The notes: generated from the sequence alone by a model not told the origin. Numbered from the stretch's first letter, positions 16,773 through 26,070 are shown. The stretch: DNA of 39,496 nt from Secundilactobacillus paracollinoides DSM 15502 = JCM 11969 (GCF_001311135.1 NZ_BBAG01000029.1:1-39496); one strand, 5' to 3'. Numbers and translations: made by a program.

Positions 16773-17611
16773 ATGACAAAAACATGGTTGATCACAGGCG
16801 TTTCGAGCGGCTTTGGCCGTCAGCTGACCCAGCAGTTACTCGCTAGCGGCAACACGGTTATCGGAACGGTTCGTAACACAAACAAGATTGCAGATTTGGA
16901 AAAACAATATCCAGATACTTTTTTCAGTAAGCTTCTCGATGTCACCGATACCGCAGCGATCCACAAAACGGTCGACGCCGTCTTCAGTGAACATCCAACA
17001 GTGGATGTCCTCGTCAACAACGCCGGTTATGGCTTATTCGGGGCGGCTGAAGAACTCAGTGATGCGCAGGTCGACAAGATCATCGGGACTGACTTGACCG
17101 GTTCGATTCAAATGATTCGCGCCGTACTCCCCCACTTCCGCGCGCAAGGCCACGGCCGCATTATTCAGATTTCATCTTACGGTGGCCAAGTTGCCTTTCC
17201 CGGCAATTCCATGTATCACGCCGCTAAGTTTGGGATTGAAGGCTTCGCTGAATCTGTTGCGCAAGAAGTGAGTGCCTTTAACATTGGCGTGACGATTGTC
17301 GAACCTGGTGGTGCTCGGACCGAATTTCGGTACGGCAGTGCCCAGGTTGCTGATGAACTCCCCGCTTATGAGGCAACCCCGCCCACGCATTTAAGAAGAT
17401 GCTGGACCCAGCTAACGGGTTAGCACCTGGTGACCCAGCGCGGATGGCAACTCGCATCATTGAATCTGCTGACCAAGAACCGGCACCGTTGCGGATGGTT
17501 TTAGGGTCTGACGCCCTGACCAACACGATTGCCACCCTGGAGAAACGCATTGCGGATTATAAAACACAAACGGCCTTAGCTGCCTCAACCGACTTTCCCG
17601 CTGGTGAATAG
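16773..17611 (+). pseudogene. SDR family oxidoreductase, frameshifted
   Basis: Classical SDR with TGVSSGFGRQL cofactor motif (residues 8-18), LVNNAGYGLFG, IIQISSYGG with the catalytic Ser, and YHAAK with the catalytic Tyr/Lys. At about 17377-17380 a C-run is one base short. The frame should read ATPAHAFKKMLDPANG and continue to 17611; uncorrected it stops early as HLRRCWTQLTG. Restored length is about 279 residues, normal for this subgroup. The ATG follows AAAAGGAGCACATTAA. It is activated from MerR-type promoter B and lies 130 bases upstream of a MerR gene on the same strand. Confidence 0.9.
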
Positions 17612-17621
17612 CACATAAAGG

Positions 17622-17657
17622 ATGCGCCAAAGCCACGATGGCAGTGGCGCGTCTTTA
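17622..17657 (+). terminator. Hairpin after SDR
   Basis: TGCGCCA pairs with TGGCGCG, with an inner GCCA/TGGC pairing, then TCTTTACC. A short U-tract gives moderate support. Confidence 0.5.
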
Positions 17658-17744
17658 CCGTTTCATCAAATGTTTTCGACAACTGTCATTAAACGCTACA
17701 TTCCTAACAAATAGTATTATAATAGAACAAACGAGGTGACCACA

Positions 17745-18164
17745 ATGAACATTAAAGAAGCAAGCGAACGCACCGGCGTTTCATCCGCCGCCATTCGCTA
17801 CTACGAAAAAGAACTGCTGATTCCCGCCATCGACCGCAGTGAGACCGGTAACCGGGAGATCGACAACCGCATCATCCGCCGCATCAACTTCGTCAAACAA
17901 ATGCGAGCAGCCGGCATGAGCATCGAAAACCTGCGCAAGTACATCCAACTCTTCGACTCACAAGAAGAAAATGACCAGGAGCAGCAAGACCTCCTGCGCG
18001 AACAACTCACCGAAATGGAAGAGCGCCGCGATGACCTGCAGGCTGCCATCGACCACCTGCACTTCAAGCTGGATCATTTCTATGATCATATGAAGACGAC
18101 CGAGTCTGAGATGGAGGCGTTGGAGCGTGAGCACGACGCTAAGGTTGAGGATGAAACAAAGTAA
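17745..18164 (+). CDS. MerR family transcriptional regulator
   Basis: 139-residue MerR protein: winged HTH at residues 1-70 (NIKEASERTGVSSAAIRYYEKE, then INFVKQMRAAGMSIENLRKYI) and a long C-terminal dimerisation helix with coiled-coil character (residues 80-135). The start is the ATG at 17745, 6 bases after GAGGTG; an in-frame GTG at 17736 is part of that ribosome site. Its own promoter has a normal TATAAT (17718-17723). There is no cysteine, so a thiol switch like AdhR is excluded. It is the best candidate for the activator of the six 19-bp-spacer promoters in this window, the nearest of which drives the adjacent SDR. Confidence 0.92.
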   Translation: MNIKEASERTGVSSAAIRYYEKELLIPAIDRSETGNREIDNRIIRRINFVKQMRAAGMSIENLRKYIQLFDSQEENDQEQQDLLREQLTEMEERRDDLQAAIDHLHFKLDHFYDHMKTTESEMEALEREHDAKVEDETK

Positions 18165-18188
18165 GCAAGCTCGGACAAGTTAATATTA

Positions 18189-18236
18189 TACAAAACACCA
18201 AGGCTTCCATATGGAGGAAACCTTGGTGTTTTTGTA
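18189..18236 (+). terminator. Terminator after MerR gene
   Basis: TACAAAACACCAAGG pairs with CCTTGGTGTTTTTGTA around an inner TTCC/GGAA. Strong stem with a U-rich arm on both strands. Confidence 0.85.
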
Positions 18237-18374
18237 TACTTTTGACTATTAGGAAGAGCAAACCAATCTAGTCACGTTGTACTAAACAATGACTAATTGA
18301 ACCAATTTCAAGAATGCCATACAAAGATGAAACAGTTTTTACTGACTACCTTCTAAATTAAAGGAGATATTGTT

Positions 18375-18659
18375 ATGTCAAAAAACAATCAAATCACAAA
18401 ACAGTTCAACTTCACCATAGATGCGCAAGTTGCAGAAAAAGCAGAATCCATTATGAGATCAGCGGATATAAGCCCAGAATCCCTCATAAAGCAACTCTAT
18501 TCTCAAATTAGCGAAACGGGAACCATCCCTTTTAATCCTAAATCAACAGTAAATAATAACGTCATTTCCAAGTTGACCAAGGCTAGTTATGAACGTGGCC
18601 AGCGGGTTAAAACACAAAAAGAAATCGACGCGTTTTTTGATGATGATGGCGGGTATTAA
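18375..18659 (+). CDS. RelB/DinJ family antitoxin (no adjacent toxin)
   Basis: 94 residues. The ribbon-helix-helix start FNFTIDAQVAEKAESIMRSADISPESLIKQLYSQISETGTIPF fits the RelB/DinJ pattern (VDxxLKxxAExI...G(L/I)S...GGIPF). The C-terminus ends EIDAFFDDDGGY. Antitoxins of this class bind a RelE/YafQ mRNA interferase and repress their own promoter. No toxin gene follows; downstream is a hairpin and a convergent dehydrogenase, and upstream is the MerR terminator. It is an orphan here. The ATG at 18375 follows AAGGAGATATTGTT, an excellent ribosome site, so it is probably expressed. Confidence 0.8.
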   Translation: MSKNNQITKQFNFTIDAQVAEKAESIMRSADISPESLIKQLYSQISETGTIPFNPKSTVNNNVISKLTKASYERGQRVKTQKEIDAFFDDDGGY

Positions 18660-18755
18660 CCGCCATCATATCGATTGTGTTCCTTACTAAAATGAACAAA
18701 ATCTTTAACGTAACAAAAAGACCCATGCCAGCAAAATTGACATGAGCCTTTTTTT
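18643..18755. terminator. Hairpins between convergent relB-like and ADH genes
   Basis: ATGATGGCGG pairs with CCGCCATCAT across the end of the antitoxin gene (18643-18669). A second imperfect stem AAAAAGACCCATG / CATGAGCCTTTTTTT (18716-18755) is U-rich in both directions and serves both convergent genes. Confidence 0.65.
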
Positions 18756-18761
18756 AAATGC

Positions 18762-19798
18762 TTATTTCTCAACAATCAGCAACGACTTAATCGCTTCTCG
18801 CTGATCCATTGCATCGTAAGCAGCCTGAACATCATCCAACGCAAACTGTTTCGTAAACACCTTGCCTGGGTTGATCTTCCCATCCAAAACAGCCTGCAAT
18901 AATTCAGCTTTATCATAAGTGGTGACGGAAGCAATCCCGCCTCGCAGACCAATGTTGCGCCAAAACAGATTGTTAGTGTTCATTTCAGCCTTTTGTGGGA
19001 CACCGACCCGGCCAACAACTGCGCCTGGGCGGCCTACTTTAACGGCAGTGTCCACGGATTGTTCTGTACCGACACATTCCAGTACGGCATCCGCACCGCC
19101 ATCCGTCAGTTCCATAACCTTCGCAACAGCATCGTCGCCACGTTCAGCGATAATGTCGGTAGCACCAAATTCTCGTGCTAATTGTTGGCGGTCTTCATGA
19201 CGGCTCATCGCAATGATCCGCTTAGCCCCACGGAGTTTTGCGGACAATACACCACAGAGGCCAACGGCACCGTCACCCATCACAACCACCGTATCGCCGG
19301 CCTTAACTTCAGCGGACGCTGCAGCGTGATAGCCAGTTGCCATCACATCAGCCAGTGTCACAAACGAGTTGAGTTGTTCATCAGTGTAATCGCTTGGTTG
19401 CCCAGGAATCTTAATGAGCGCCCAATCAGCACTGGTAAATCGTAAATATTCAGCTTGGAACCCAGAACTGCCCATTTCCTTAGCGTTTAAACAGTTGCCA
19501 TCAAAGCCTGCCAAACAAGCGGCACAGTGGCCACAGCCGTGAGTGAACGGTACGATAACGAAATCGCCCGCCTTAACGTTTTTCACGTCAGCACCGACTT
19601 CTTCGATCACGCCAATGGCTTCATGACCCACCGGTGTGTTGTGTGGCCGTTCCGAAATCCCGCGGAACCACCAGAGGTCTGATCCGCACACACTAGCACG
19701 GACGACGCGAATAATGCGTCGGTTGGTTCTTGAATCGTTGGTTTCGGTAAGTCTTGAATCTCAACTTTTCCTGGTTCGATAAATACTGCTGCTTTCAT
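18762..19798 (-). pseudogene. Zinc-dependent alcohol dehydrogenase (MDR), frameshifted
   Basis: Medium-chain zinc dehydrogenase. Catalytic zinc ligands are in VCGSDLWWFRG and GHEAIG; the structural zinc lobe is CGHCAACLAGFDGNC; the Rossmann motif is GDGAVGLCG. SDLWWFRG is characteristic of the formaldehyde-dehydrogenase-like ADH subgroup. The frame breaks near 19714: EPTDA should continue IIRVVRASVCGSDLW, and one A is missing from GCAATTATT. Restored length is about 345 residues, normal for the family. The ATG at 19796-19798 follows GGGAGGCAAT. It is driven by MerR-type promoter C. Likely NAD(P)-dependent oxidation or reduction of an alcohol or aldehyde. Confidence 0.92.
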
Positions 19799-19833
19799 GG
19801 CATATTGCCTCCCTTTATTTGATCACAGGGATT

Positions 19834-19864
19834 ACTGTAAACCTTAAAGTCCACATTAAGGCAA
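19834..19864 (-). promoter_or_regulatory. MerR-type promoter C (19-bp spacer)
   Basis: Minus strand: -35 TTGCCT (19859-19864), 19-bp spacer containing CCTTAATGTGGACTTTAAGG (overlapping the -35), -10 TACAGT (19834-19839). Upstream of the zinc ADH. Confidence 0.82.
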
Positions 19865-19949
19865 GCGTTTTTTTGATTTCAAACAAAAACGTGTGCAGTA
19901 AGATCTGAGCACCTGAATTTTCTAAAAGCAACAACTTTAAAATAGCCTT

Positions 19950-20098
19950 TTAAAAGTGATTCCGCTTGTTCACCAATTTGAAATCGAGTTCTTCCTTCAA
20001 TCGCTCCATTTCACGTTGCACTTCTTTTGCAAAGAGTGGATTTTGTAAATCCTTAGCAAATAAGTCATCCACATCGACTAGTCTGTTTCATTTTTCAT
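19950..20098 (-). pseudogene. Short antitoxin-like fragment, frameshifted
   Basis: From the ATG at 20096-20098 the minus strand reads MKNETD and a TAG; one base over it continues VDVDDLFAKDLQNPLFAKEVQREMERLKEELDFKLVNKRNHF to a TAA at 19950-19952. The DLFAKDLQNPxFxKExxREMERLKEE pattern is the N-terminal extension seen ahead of the HTH in some HigA-type antitoxins, but no HTH follows. It looks like a truncated relic or a short stand-alone helix protein with one deleted base near 20080. Weak assignment. Confidence 0.45.
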
Positions 20099-20226
20099 AA
20101 TTGGTCACCTTTTCTAACGGATTACGCTAATTTACCAAACGCCAAATTTACCGCATGGTTATCAATAACTCATTTAAACACTGTTAGTTTACCTTAAGTT
20201 CGTCATCCTCATTGAAACTAATTATC

Positions 20227-21802
20227 CTAAATCATCTGACTCTCCGGATCCAACACCAGCGATTCAGCCAGCAAAATCTCATTATAAACTTCATAAACAT
20301 ACTCGGACTTCACCAAATGCTGCTTGGCCACATGATACAAATACGCGCGCTCCTTATCAAACGCCTGCATCAATGCTCGCCGCTGTTCCGTGCTTTGAAT
20401 ACTGGTCAGCACATCGCGATGCAACGTCACATTGCCGCCAGAAATGATGTAACGAATTGCCACGAACTTGGTCGCGCAGATCATAGATCACAATATCCTT
20501 GACCAAATCGGATAAGTTCATTTTCTTCACCTGTTTAATGCCAATCTCAACAGCGCGTTGGCGCAACCGCTGGACATAGTACGCGCGTTGATGTTCATCC
20601 CAATCCACTGGTAATAACCAGTGAAACAGGATCGTCGGCACCAGCATACTCAAAATGATAACCACCGTTTCAACGAGGATAATCTGGTTAAACGTGGCGG
20701 TTGAAAACTGACTCGTGAGCGAAAAGGTCATTGCCAGCGTGACTGTCCCATGGACCCCGCCGAACGCAAACAATATCGCGCCACGGGTCGACCGGTCGCT
20801 AATGGCCACCTTAGCGTACCCAAAACGGCACACCCATAAAACACCATAGACCAGAATGCCCATCCATAGCCAATTTAACGATGACGTTAGCAAGTGGACA
20901 TGTGCCGACCCAATTCTGCCCAGACTAATGCCAAGAATAACAAACACGGCACTGTTGAGGACCGTCGTTGCGAAATTTGTGATCACCACGCCAAGATGCA
21001 TTTGGTTGGGTGACGAAAACCGACTGCGTGTGGCCTCACTATTGCTGACAAGACCGGCAGTAACGACGGCAATGATTCCGGAAACCCCAATGACTTCTGC
21101 CAAGCCGTAAATAACAAACGGTGTCAGCACGTAGATCAGCGTTTGGGACGACACCACATTCATTGACGAACGCACCAGCCACTGCCGGAACGTCATGATC
21201 ATCAATTCGATAAGACCGCCAAACAAAATCCCGCCACCAGCGGAAACGACTAACTGTCCAAGGTCCTGCCAAACGTTTAACCGCCCAGTACTGACCCAGA
21301 TCAATCCGGCTTGCAGTAAGATCAGGCCCGTTGCGTCATTAAAAAGCGCTTCCATTTTTAACGGTGTTTTGATGCTATTTCGAAATTGGCGCCCTGTTGT
21401 GACTGACTCAAGAGCGGTCGCATCCGTTGGCGTACTGATGGCGACCATCACCAACGCCAATGGAAACGACAGCGCAAAACTGATTTTTAAGACAATTGTT
21501 GCTAAAACGGCCGACAAGATTGCTAACACGACCGCGGTACCGATAATGCCGCAAACGCGCTTTTCCACGAACTGAATGGGCGTCCGCTGACCTTCAAAAA
21601 ACAGCAACGGCGCCAGGATCAAAATCATAAAGATGTCACTGTCAAACGAAAGCACGTCCTTTTGCAGCGCTGGAATGAACGCCACCACGACACCCACAAT
21701 AATGTTCAAATAATTGCTTGAAATCTTCGGCACCAGTCGCGCCAGAATATCACTCACGGCCACTGCCAGCATAATAATAAACGTTGACACAAAGAGTCCC
21801 AT
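20227..21802 (-). pseudogene. CPA1 family Na+/H+ antiporter, C-terminal frameshift
   Basis: Cation:proton antiporter of the CPA1/NhaP type, about 525 residues, with some twelve membrane segments. Signature motifs are AISTPTDATALESV and the ND motif FNDATGL, whose Asp carries the ion. The C-terminal cytoplasmic tail begins after HWLLPVDWDEHQ. The frame breaks near 20460: after IYDLRDQVR one extra G is present, and removing it continues AIRYIISGGNVTLHRD to the stop at 20227. This is the only apparent insertion in the window. The start ATG at 21800-21802 follows GGGGGTGTGGAC; an upstream in-frame start (21844) lacks a ribosome site. Role: sodium/pH homeostasis. Confidence 0.9.
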
Positions 21803-21886
21803 TGTCCACACCCCCGATTGTTCTCTGACTCTTATTTTACGCATCTGTCACGCCAATTGCGACTGAGACGGCTGTAACTAACAAAA

Positions 21887-21930
21887 AAACGTTGAGCTCA
21901 AACACGATGACGTATCTGAGCACAACGTTT
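21887..21930 (-). terminator. Terminator after the 32-residue peptide gene
   Basis: AAACGTTGAGCTCA pairs with TGAGCACAACGTTT (13 of 14) and is followed by TTTTTTTG on the minus strand's downstream side. It lies between the small ORF 22016-22114 and the CPA1 gene. Confidence 0.75.
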
Positions 21931-22015
21931 CGATGCAGTAAGCGCTCGCCGTTGTATCAGCAAGCTCTTTTTTGTGGATCTTTCAACGACAACGACCTTG
22001 AACTAAGCGCCCGCC

Positions 22016-22114
22016 TTACCCACGCTTGCCAAGTTCGAGATGATCCAAAAAATGTGAATAAGCAATAGCTAAAACTGCGCTGACAGCAAAAGTGCCAACT
22101 AATAATTTTTTCAT
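22016..22114 (-). CDS. Small membrane peptide, 32 residues
   Basis: The ATG at 22112-22114 is preceded by AGGAGGTACCACC, one of the best ribosome sites in the window, and a solid terminator follows the stop. The product has a Lys-Lys N-terminus, one hydrophobic segment (about residues 4-22, LLVGTFAVSAVLAIAYSHF) and a charged tail DHLELGKRG. It could be a single-pass membrane peptide or an uncleaved signal-like peptide. No family is recognised. It could be a regulatory small membrane protein or a type I toxin-like peptide, but nothing decides between these. It forms its own transcription unit between the CPA1 antiporter and flavodoxin genes. Confidence 0.6.
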   Translation of the reverse strand: MKKLLVGTFAVSAVLAIAYSHFLDHLELGKRG

Positions 22115-22475
22115 GGTGGTACCTCCTAAACATAACCTAATCTAAGTTGTGACCATTTTAACTGCACCCTCACCAGAAACATGCGAACGGCTCACTGGTT
22201 AGGGTGTTGAACCCCTCACTTTTCGTTCATTTTCGTTAGACGATGCCATCACAGGCTGGTCACTAACCGGTGATGGCTGTCCCATTTAAAATACCAAGTG
22301 ACTCGTATCCGTCACGAGACCCACTGGCACTTAAACTGAAACATCGACCCAACGATGATGAACATGTCAAACCGTTAAAGTCATTTAGTTCAAAGTACAA
22401 CTTTAACTGATTAAAATTGTACCACGAAACGCTAAATTTCCAAATTGTGACGACCATATCCGGTGCTTTTTTATT
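22115..22475. other. Intergenic region with an inverted repeat
   Basis: Holds the promoter of the small peptide gene and the 3' end of the flavodoxin operon. A stem GCCATCAC / GTGATGGC lies at 22246-22278 without a U-tract. A 64-codon minus-strand frame at 22263-22457 lacks a ribosome site and is not supported. Confidence 0.5.
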
Positions 22476-22961
22476 TTATGACAAGTACCCCAGGTCAGAT
22501 AACCACGTTCGAACCCGCTGCTCAGTTTGATTCCCAGTGACACCGGATAGGCCAAGACCCTTTAACACAGTCATCCCTGGTACTGCCTGTGCGAACGCCT
22601 GCTCATACTGACCGGCCGTGCCAGCGTGCGTGTAAAACGGGATCAGCGTAGCATCAGTTGTTGCAATGGTCTGTAGAACTTGTAACACTGGGGTCGAAGG
22701 CGCGCCAGACCAAGTTGGCCCGCCAACAAAAATGGACGCGTACTGACTAAAATCAGGTAATGGGCCCATCAATTCCGGCAATTGCCCGGTCTCAATTTGG
22801 CGCTTCGCCGTGTCAGAAGTCGCGTACATATCGTCTGAAAACGTCGCGCCCGGCACCTTGATTTCGTAAACGTCGCAATCGATAAACTGACTGATCATCG
22901 TCGCCATCGACTTGGTGTTACCCGACCATGAATAAAAAACAACTAAATTTTGTTTTGTCAT
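22476..22961 (-). CDS. Flavodoxin family protein
   Basis: 161-residue flavodoxin. The FMN phosphate loop is YSWSGNTKSM (residues 10-19). A second flavin loop region is GGPTWSGAPSTPV, and a third is YTHAGTAGQYE. The family carries electrons or acts as an NAD(P)H-quinone reductase when the flavin is bound. It is the last gene of the operon MerR, acetyltransferase, acetyltransferase, flavodoxin, 18 bases after the previous stop, and is therefore probably under MerR-type promoter D. It is a different subgroup from the flavodoxin at 3389-3949. Confidence 0.9.
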   Translation of the reverse strand: MTKQNLVVFYSWSGNTKSMATMISQFIDCDVYEIKVPGATFSDDMYATSDTAKRQIETGQLPELMGPLPDFSQYASIFVGGPTWSGAPSTPVLQVLQTIATTDATLIPFYTHAGTAGQYEQAFAQAVPGMTVLKGLGLSGVTGNQTEQRVRTWLSDLGYLS

Positions 22962-22979
22962 TTAAATCCCTCTTCCAGT

Positions 22980-23533
22980 TTACAATCGTTTGATCACCTT
23001 TGCGGGAGACCCAACCGCAACACTATTTGCCGGAATATCCTTCGTAACGACTGCGCCCGTCCCGATGATGGCATTTTCACCAATGGTCACGCCGGGTAAG
23101 ACGCTGACTCTGGCACCCAACCACGCGTTTTTCTTAATTGTGATTGTCCCAGTCTTGATCACGCGAATATTCTGGGGTTCATGATTGACCGTAAACAACC
23201 CAACCTCTGGACCCATCATTACCCCGTCTTCAATCGTAATTGTGCCCAGGGACATCATTGTCAGGTGATGGTTCGCGTAAACATTTTTACCCAGGTGAAC
23301 AGTGTTGCCGCAATCGATACTCATCGGCGGCGTGAAAAATGTGCCGTTTTGCATTTGACCGTGCAGCAACTCATTTTCAAGCTGTTTGATTCTGGCTTAT
23401 CTGCAGGGTCAGTTTGACTAATCGCCCAGCATAGATGATTACACCGGTCAATTTCACCGTGCACTTCTCGTTGATAGTCCGCGTCGCGAATATCGTATGA
23501 CTGCCCTGTCCTTAACGCTTCAAAAACTGTCAT
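22980..23533 (-). pseudogene. Maltose O-acetyltransferase-like hexapeptide protein, frameshifted
   Basis: Left-handed beta-helix acetyltransferase of the maltose/galactoside acetyltransferase type. The N-terminal Mac domain is MTVFEALRTGQSYDIRDADYQRE, followed by the helix with hexads (IDCGNTVHLGKNVYANHHL...) and the C-terminal AKVIKRL. Catalytic His is in TVNHEPQ. The frame breaks at 23385-23387: an A-run is one short, and the restored junction reads PESKQLENELLHGQMQ. Full length is about 184 residues. The ATG at 23531-23533 follows AAAGGGTG. It uses acetyl-CoA to acetylate a sugar hydroxyl; specificity unknown. Second of two such genes in the operon. Confidence 0.9.
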
Positions 23534-23549
23534 TACACTCGCACCCTTT

Positions 23550-24077
23550 CTATTGAATCGTCTTAATGACACGCGCTGGATTCCCAGCGACAACGGTATT
23601 TGGTGCCACGTCCTTTGTTACCACCGCCGCTGTGCCGACCACCGCGTTTTCACCCACGGTAACTCCTGGTAAGATCGACGCGCCAGCACCGATCCACACC
23701 CCGGCTTTAATGGTGATCTTTTTACCGATCAGAATACTTCGGTCCTTAAGATCGTGGTTATTGCTAACCAGTTGAACATTGCCGGCAATTTGAACGTTGT
23801 CACCAATCTCAATGCCGCCAGCTGCCATGAATAGCGCGTTAAAATTAATGGTCACGTGATTGCCGATGACAATATTTTCTGGTCTGACAATTTGGACGGG
23901 CACCGCCACCGAGCTATCGGTCCCAATGCGATCTTGAAAAATTTGTTTAAGAAGCGCATCAGCATCTTCGGTCATAGGCATGGTGTGGTTGTACTTAAAA
24001 ATCAACTGCTGGTCAGCAACAAATTTCTGCCGGTCCGCTTCAGTATTTTGTTTCATATCAATAATCCGGTCTGTCAT
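23550..24077 (-). CDS. Maltose O-acetyltransferase-like hexapeptide acetyltransferase
   Basis: 175 residues. Trimeric left-handed beta-helix acyltransferase: N-terminal Mac region, FNALFMAAGGIEIGDNVQIAG hexads, catalytic His in SNNHDLKDR, VWIGAGASILPGV and the terminal NPARVIKTI. The ATG at 24075-24077 follows AAAGGAGTCGTGACTAAA; the in-frame GTG at 24086 lies too close to the ribosome site and overlaps the MerR stop. It transfers acetyl groups from acetyl-CoA, acceptor unknown. Two adjacent related copies in a MerR-controlled operon suggest duplication. Confidence 0.9.
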   Translation of the reverse strand: MTDRIIDMKQNTEADRQKFVADQQLIFKYNHTMPMTEDADALLKQIFQDRIGTDSSVAVPVQIVRPENIVIGNHVTINFNALFMAAGGIEIGDNVQIAGNVQLVSNNHDLKDRSILIGKKITIKAGVWIGAGASILPGVTVGENAVVGTAAVVTKDVAPNTVVAGNPARVIKTIQ

Positions 24078-24082
24078 TTTAG

Positions 24083-24445
24083 TCACGACTCCTTTTCTGT
24101 TGTGGTTTCTATTTGGTGTAATTCTAGGTCATCATCTGGTAGTGAGACCTGATCCAGATGACGTAATTCTAATTCAATATCTTGCTGTTTTTCCGCCAGC
24201 TGTTGCAGTGCCAATTGAAGCAATGTCTTTTGCGCGGCAATAATTGCGCAGCGTTTTTGTTGTAAATGCGCATAGTGGTGTAATTTTTCCAACGAAATAC
24301 CCACGCCATAAAGCTGATCGATCAACTTAACTAAATCAACGAGTTGCGCATCAGTCAGATTGGACGGCAACAGGTCCGCGTCTTGATAAAACGCAATTTT
24401 TATCTTCGGTATGCCGCTTTGGTTACTCAAACTTTCAATCGTCAT
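24083..24445 (-). CDS. Divergent MerR-like regulator
   Basis: MerR-like protein of about 120 residues with a degraded DNA-binding half: MTIESLSNQSGIPKIKIAFYQDADLLP aligns with the MerR HTH, but the IRYYE core reads IAFYQ. The second helix pair, LVDLVKLIDQLYGVGISLEKLHHY, is conserved, followed by a Gln/Leu-rich coiled coil (residues 65-110). There is a single Cys at the start of that helix (KRCAII). The ATG at 24443-24445 follows AAAGGCGG; an in-frame ATG at 24469 has no ribosome site. It heads the acetyltransferase-flavodoxin operon behind MerR-type promoter D, so it may be autoregulated or controlled by the MerR at 17745. Confidence 0.75.
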   Translation of the reverse strand: MTIESLSNQSGIPKIKIAFYQDADLLPSNLTDAQLVDLVKLIDQLYGVGISLEKLHHYAHLQQKRCAIIAAQKTLLQLALQQLAEKQQDIELELRHLDQVSLPDDDLELHQIETTTEKES

Positions 24446-24488
24446 TTGCCAAACCGCCTTTCTTATCATTTTCTGTCTCGATGAGGTA

Positions 24489-24519
24489 ACTATAGACCTT
24501 AAAGTCCACTTGAAGTCAA
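24489..24519 (-). promoter_or_regulatory. MerR-type promoter D (19-bp spacer)
   Basis: Minus strand: -35 TTGACT (24514-24519), 19-bp spacer with CTTCAAGTGGACTTTAAGG, -10 TATAGT (24489-24494). It heads the MerR/acetyltransferase/flavodoxin operon and lies 5 bases past the stop of the DHA2 gene. Confidence 0.82.
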
Positions 24520-24523
24520 CCCA

Positions 24524-25890
24524 TCATCTTGCTTTCTTATCCTGTGGCAAAATCAGCACAACGGTTAAGATCAGTGCAACCAGCAGGAACACCGCCCCAC
24601 CGCGCAATGCCCAGTCCGTCCGCAAGGCTAAACTACCAGTACCAGTCAAGGCGGTTGCGATAACGACTAAGATAGCTAGACCCAACGACCCGCCAACTTG
24701 GTGGGCCACGTTAACGACCCCTGAAGCGGCCCCGGCGTCCTGCGCATCAATGTGAGCGATACCCGCCGTGGTCAGTGGACTCAGCGCTGCACCTTGGCCT
24801 AAACCAATGAGGATCATGGGTAAAGCAACGCTAACGGTGTAGTTGCCATCCGCCCCCGCAAAGCTCAACCAAACCATCCCAATGAAGGTCAGCACTAACC
24901 CGCCGATCAGCGTCTTCGCGTTCCCAAATTTCGCGGTCAACCGTGACACCTGCAGCGCACTAATAAAGTTGGCAATGGTCATCGGGAAGAAGCCGATACC
25001 GGCCATTAGTGGGGAAAAACCGTAGACTTTCTGCAAAAATTGGGTGATGAAGAACCAAAACGCCATCATCGCCCCTAAAAACAACATCCGACTGAGGTAA
25101 GCGCCGGTCCGTTCCGCGTTCTTAAACACTCGAAGTGGCATGATGGGCTGGCTGACCTTGCTTCGCGCCAAACAAAAAGGACTAACAAAATGATGGCCGC
25201 AATGATCCAGTACAACGCTGGACCACCATCGGAGATCAACAAGATTCCGTACACTAAACTAACCATGCCAAGCAACGATAGAATTGACCCGAGGCCATCA
25301 AATGAGCCGTGTTGTGCCGGCGTCGGGTGCACCGTCTTGGTTGCCCAGATCAGCATCACAATGGCGATCGGCACGTTCACGAAGAAGGCGTACCGCCAGC
25401 TCAGTAAACTAGCGAACAGACCCCCGATCACTAACCCGACACTTGCACCGATGCCCGCAACAGCGACGTAGTCGGCAACCGCCCGAATGCGTTTCACACC
25501 AGCTGGAATGCTGTCCATCAGCAACGCCAAGGTTGACGGTGCCAACGCAGCTGCCCCGGCACCCTGAAACCCGCGAGCGATGATCATCCAGACGGCACTG
25601 TTGGCAAAGCCCACTAATAATGAGCCGAGGCCAAAGATGACTAACCCAATGTTAAAAATCTGCTTACGCCCCATAATGTCACCAAGCCGACCGCCAAGTA
25701 ACAGCAGACCGCCAAAGATAATCGTGTAGGCATTTTGTACCCAAGTGAGGTTCGCTGTGGAAAGGTTCAGGTCACGCTGGATGTTTGGCAGCGCGGTGAT
25801 GACCACCGAGACGTCCAAAACCGTCATGAAGTAGCTGACTAAAACGATTGCTAGTACCGATAATTCGTATTTCGTAAATTTCTCTTGCAT
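24524..25890 (-). pseudogene. MFS transporter (DHA2, EmrB/QacA), frameshifted
   Basis: Drug:proton antiporter of the DHA2 group. Helix 1 carries FMTVLDVSVVITALPNI (motif D1-like), followed by motif A GGRLGDIMGRKQ, motif B-like IIARGFQGAGAAAL and motif C-like GIGASVGLVIGGLF. The frame breaks near 25163: the junction should read VWREA, then KVSQPIMPLRVF, and one base is missing. Restored length is about 455 residues, normal for fourteen helices. The ATG at 25888-25890 starts the conserved N-terminus. It is activated from MerR-type promoter E, and its stop lies directly before promoter D of the next operon. Confidence 0.9.
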
Positions 25891-25926
25891 GTTCTTGATT
25901 GCTCCTTTAGTTGATTACAAGAAAGG

Positions 25927-25957
25927 AGTATAAAAGGTTGCAGTAACTTCAAGGCAA
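25927..25957 (-). promoter_or_regulatory. MerR-type promoter E (19-bp spacer)
   Basis: Minus strand: -35 TTGCCT (25952-25957), 19-bp spacer, -10 TATACT (25927-25932). The left half of the dyad is conserved (CCTTGAAGTTACT); the right half is degenerate (GCAACC), so activation may be weaker. Upstream of the DHA2 gene. Confidence 0.72.
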
Positions 25958-25999
25958 GCGTTTTTTGAAAAAAAGTTTAATTTTTATTTTGACGTACAA

Positions 26000-26047
26000 A
26001 AATGAGCCCACGAATCAGCCTTGGTTAGCGGATTCGTGGACTCATTT
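26000..26047 (-). terminator. Long hairpin terminator after SDR
   Basis: AAATGAGCCCACGAATC pairs with GATTCGTGGACTCATTT (16 of 17), with a TTTTTGT tail on the minus strand. It lies 24 bases past the SDR stop. Confidence 0.8.
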
Positions 26048-26070
26048 ATGCTCAGTTTTTCCCTGTTTTC

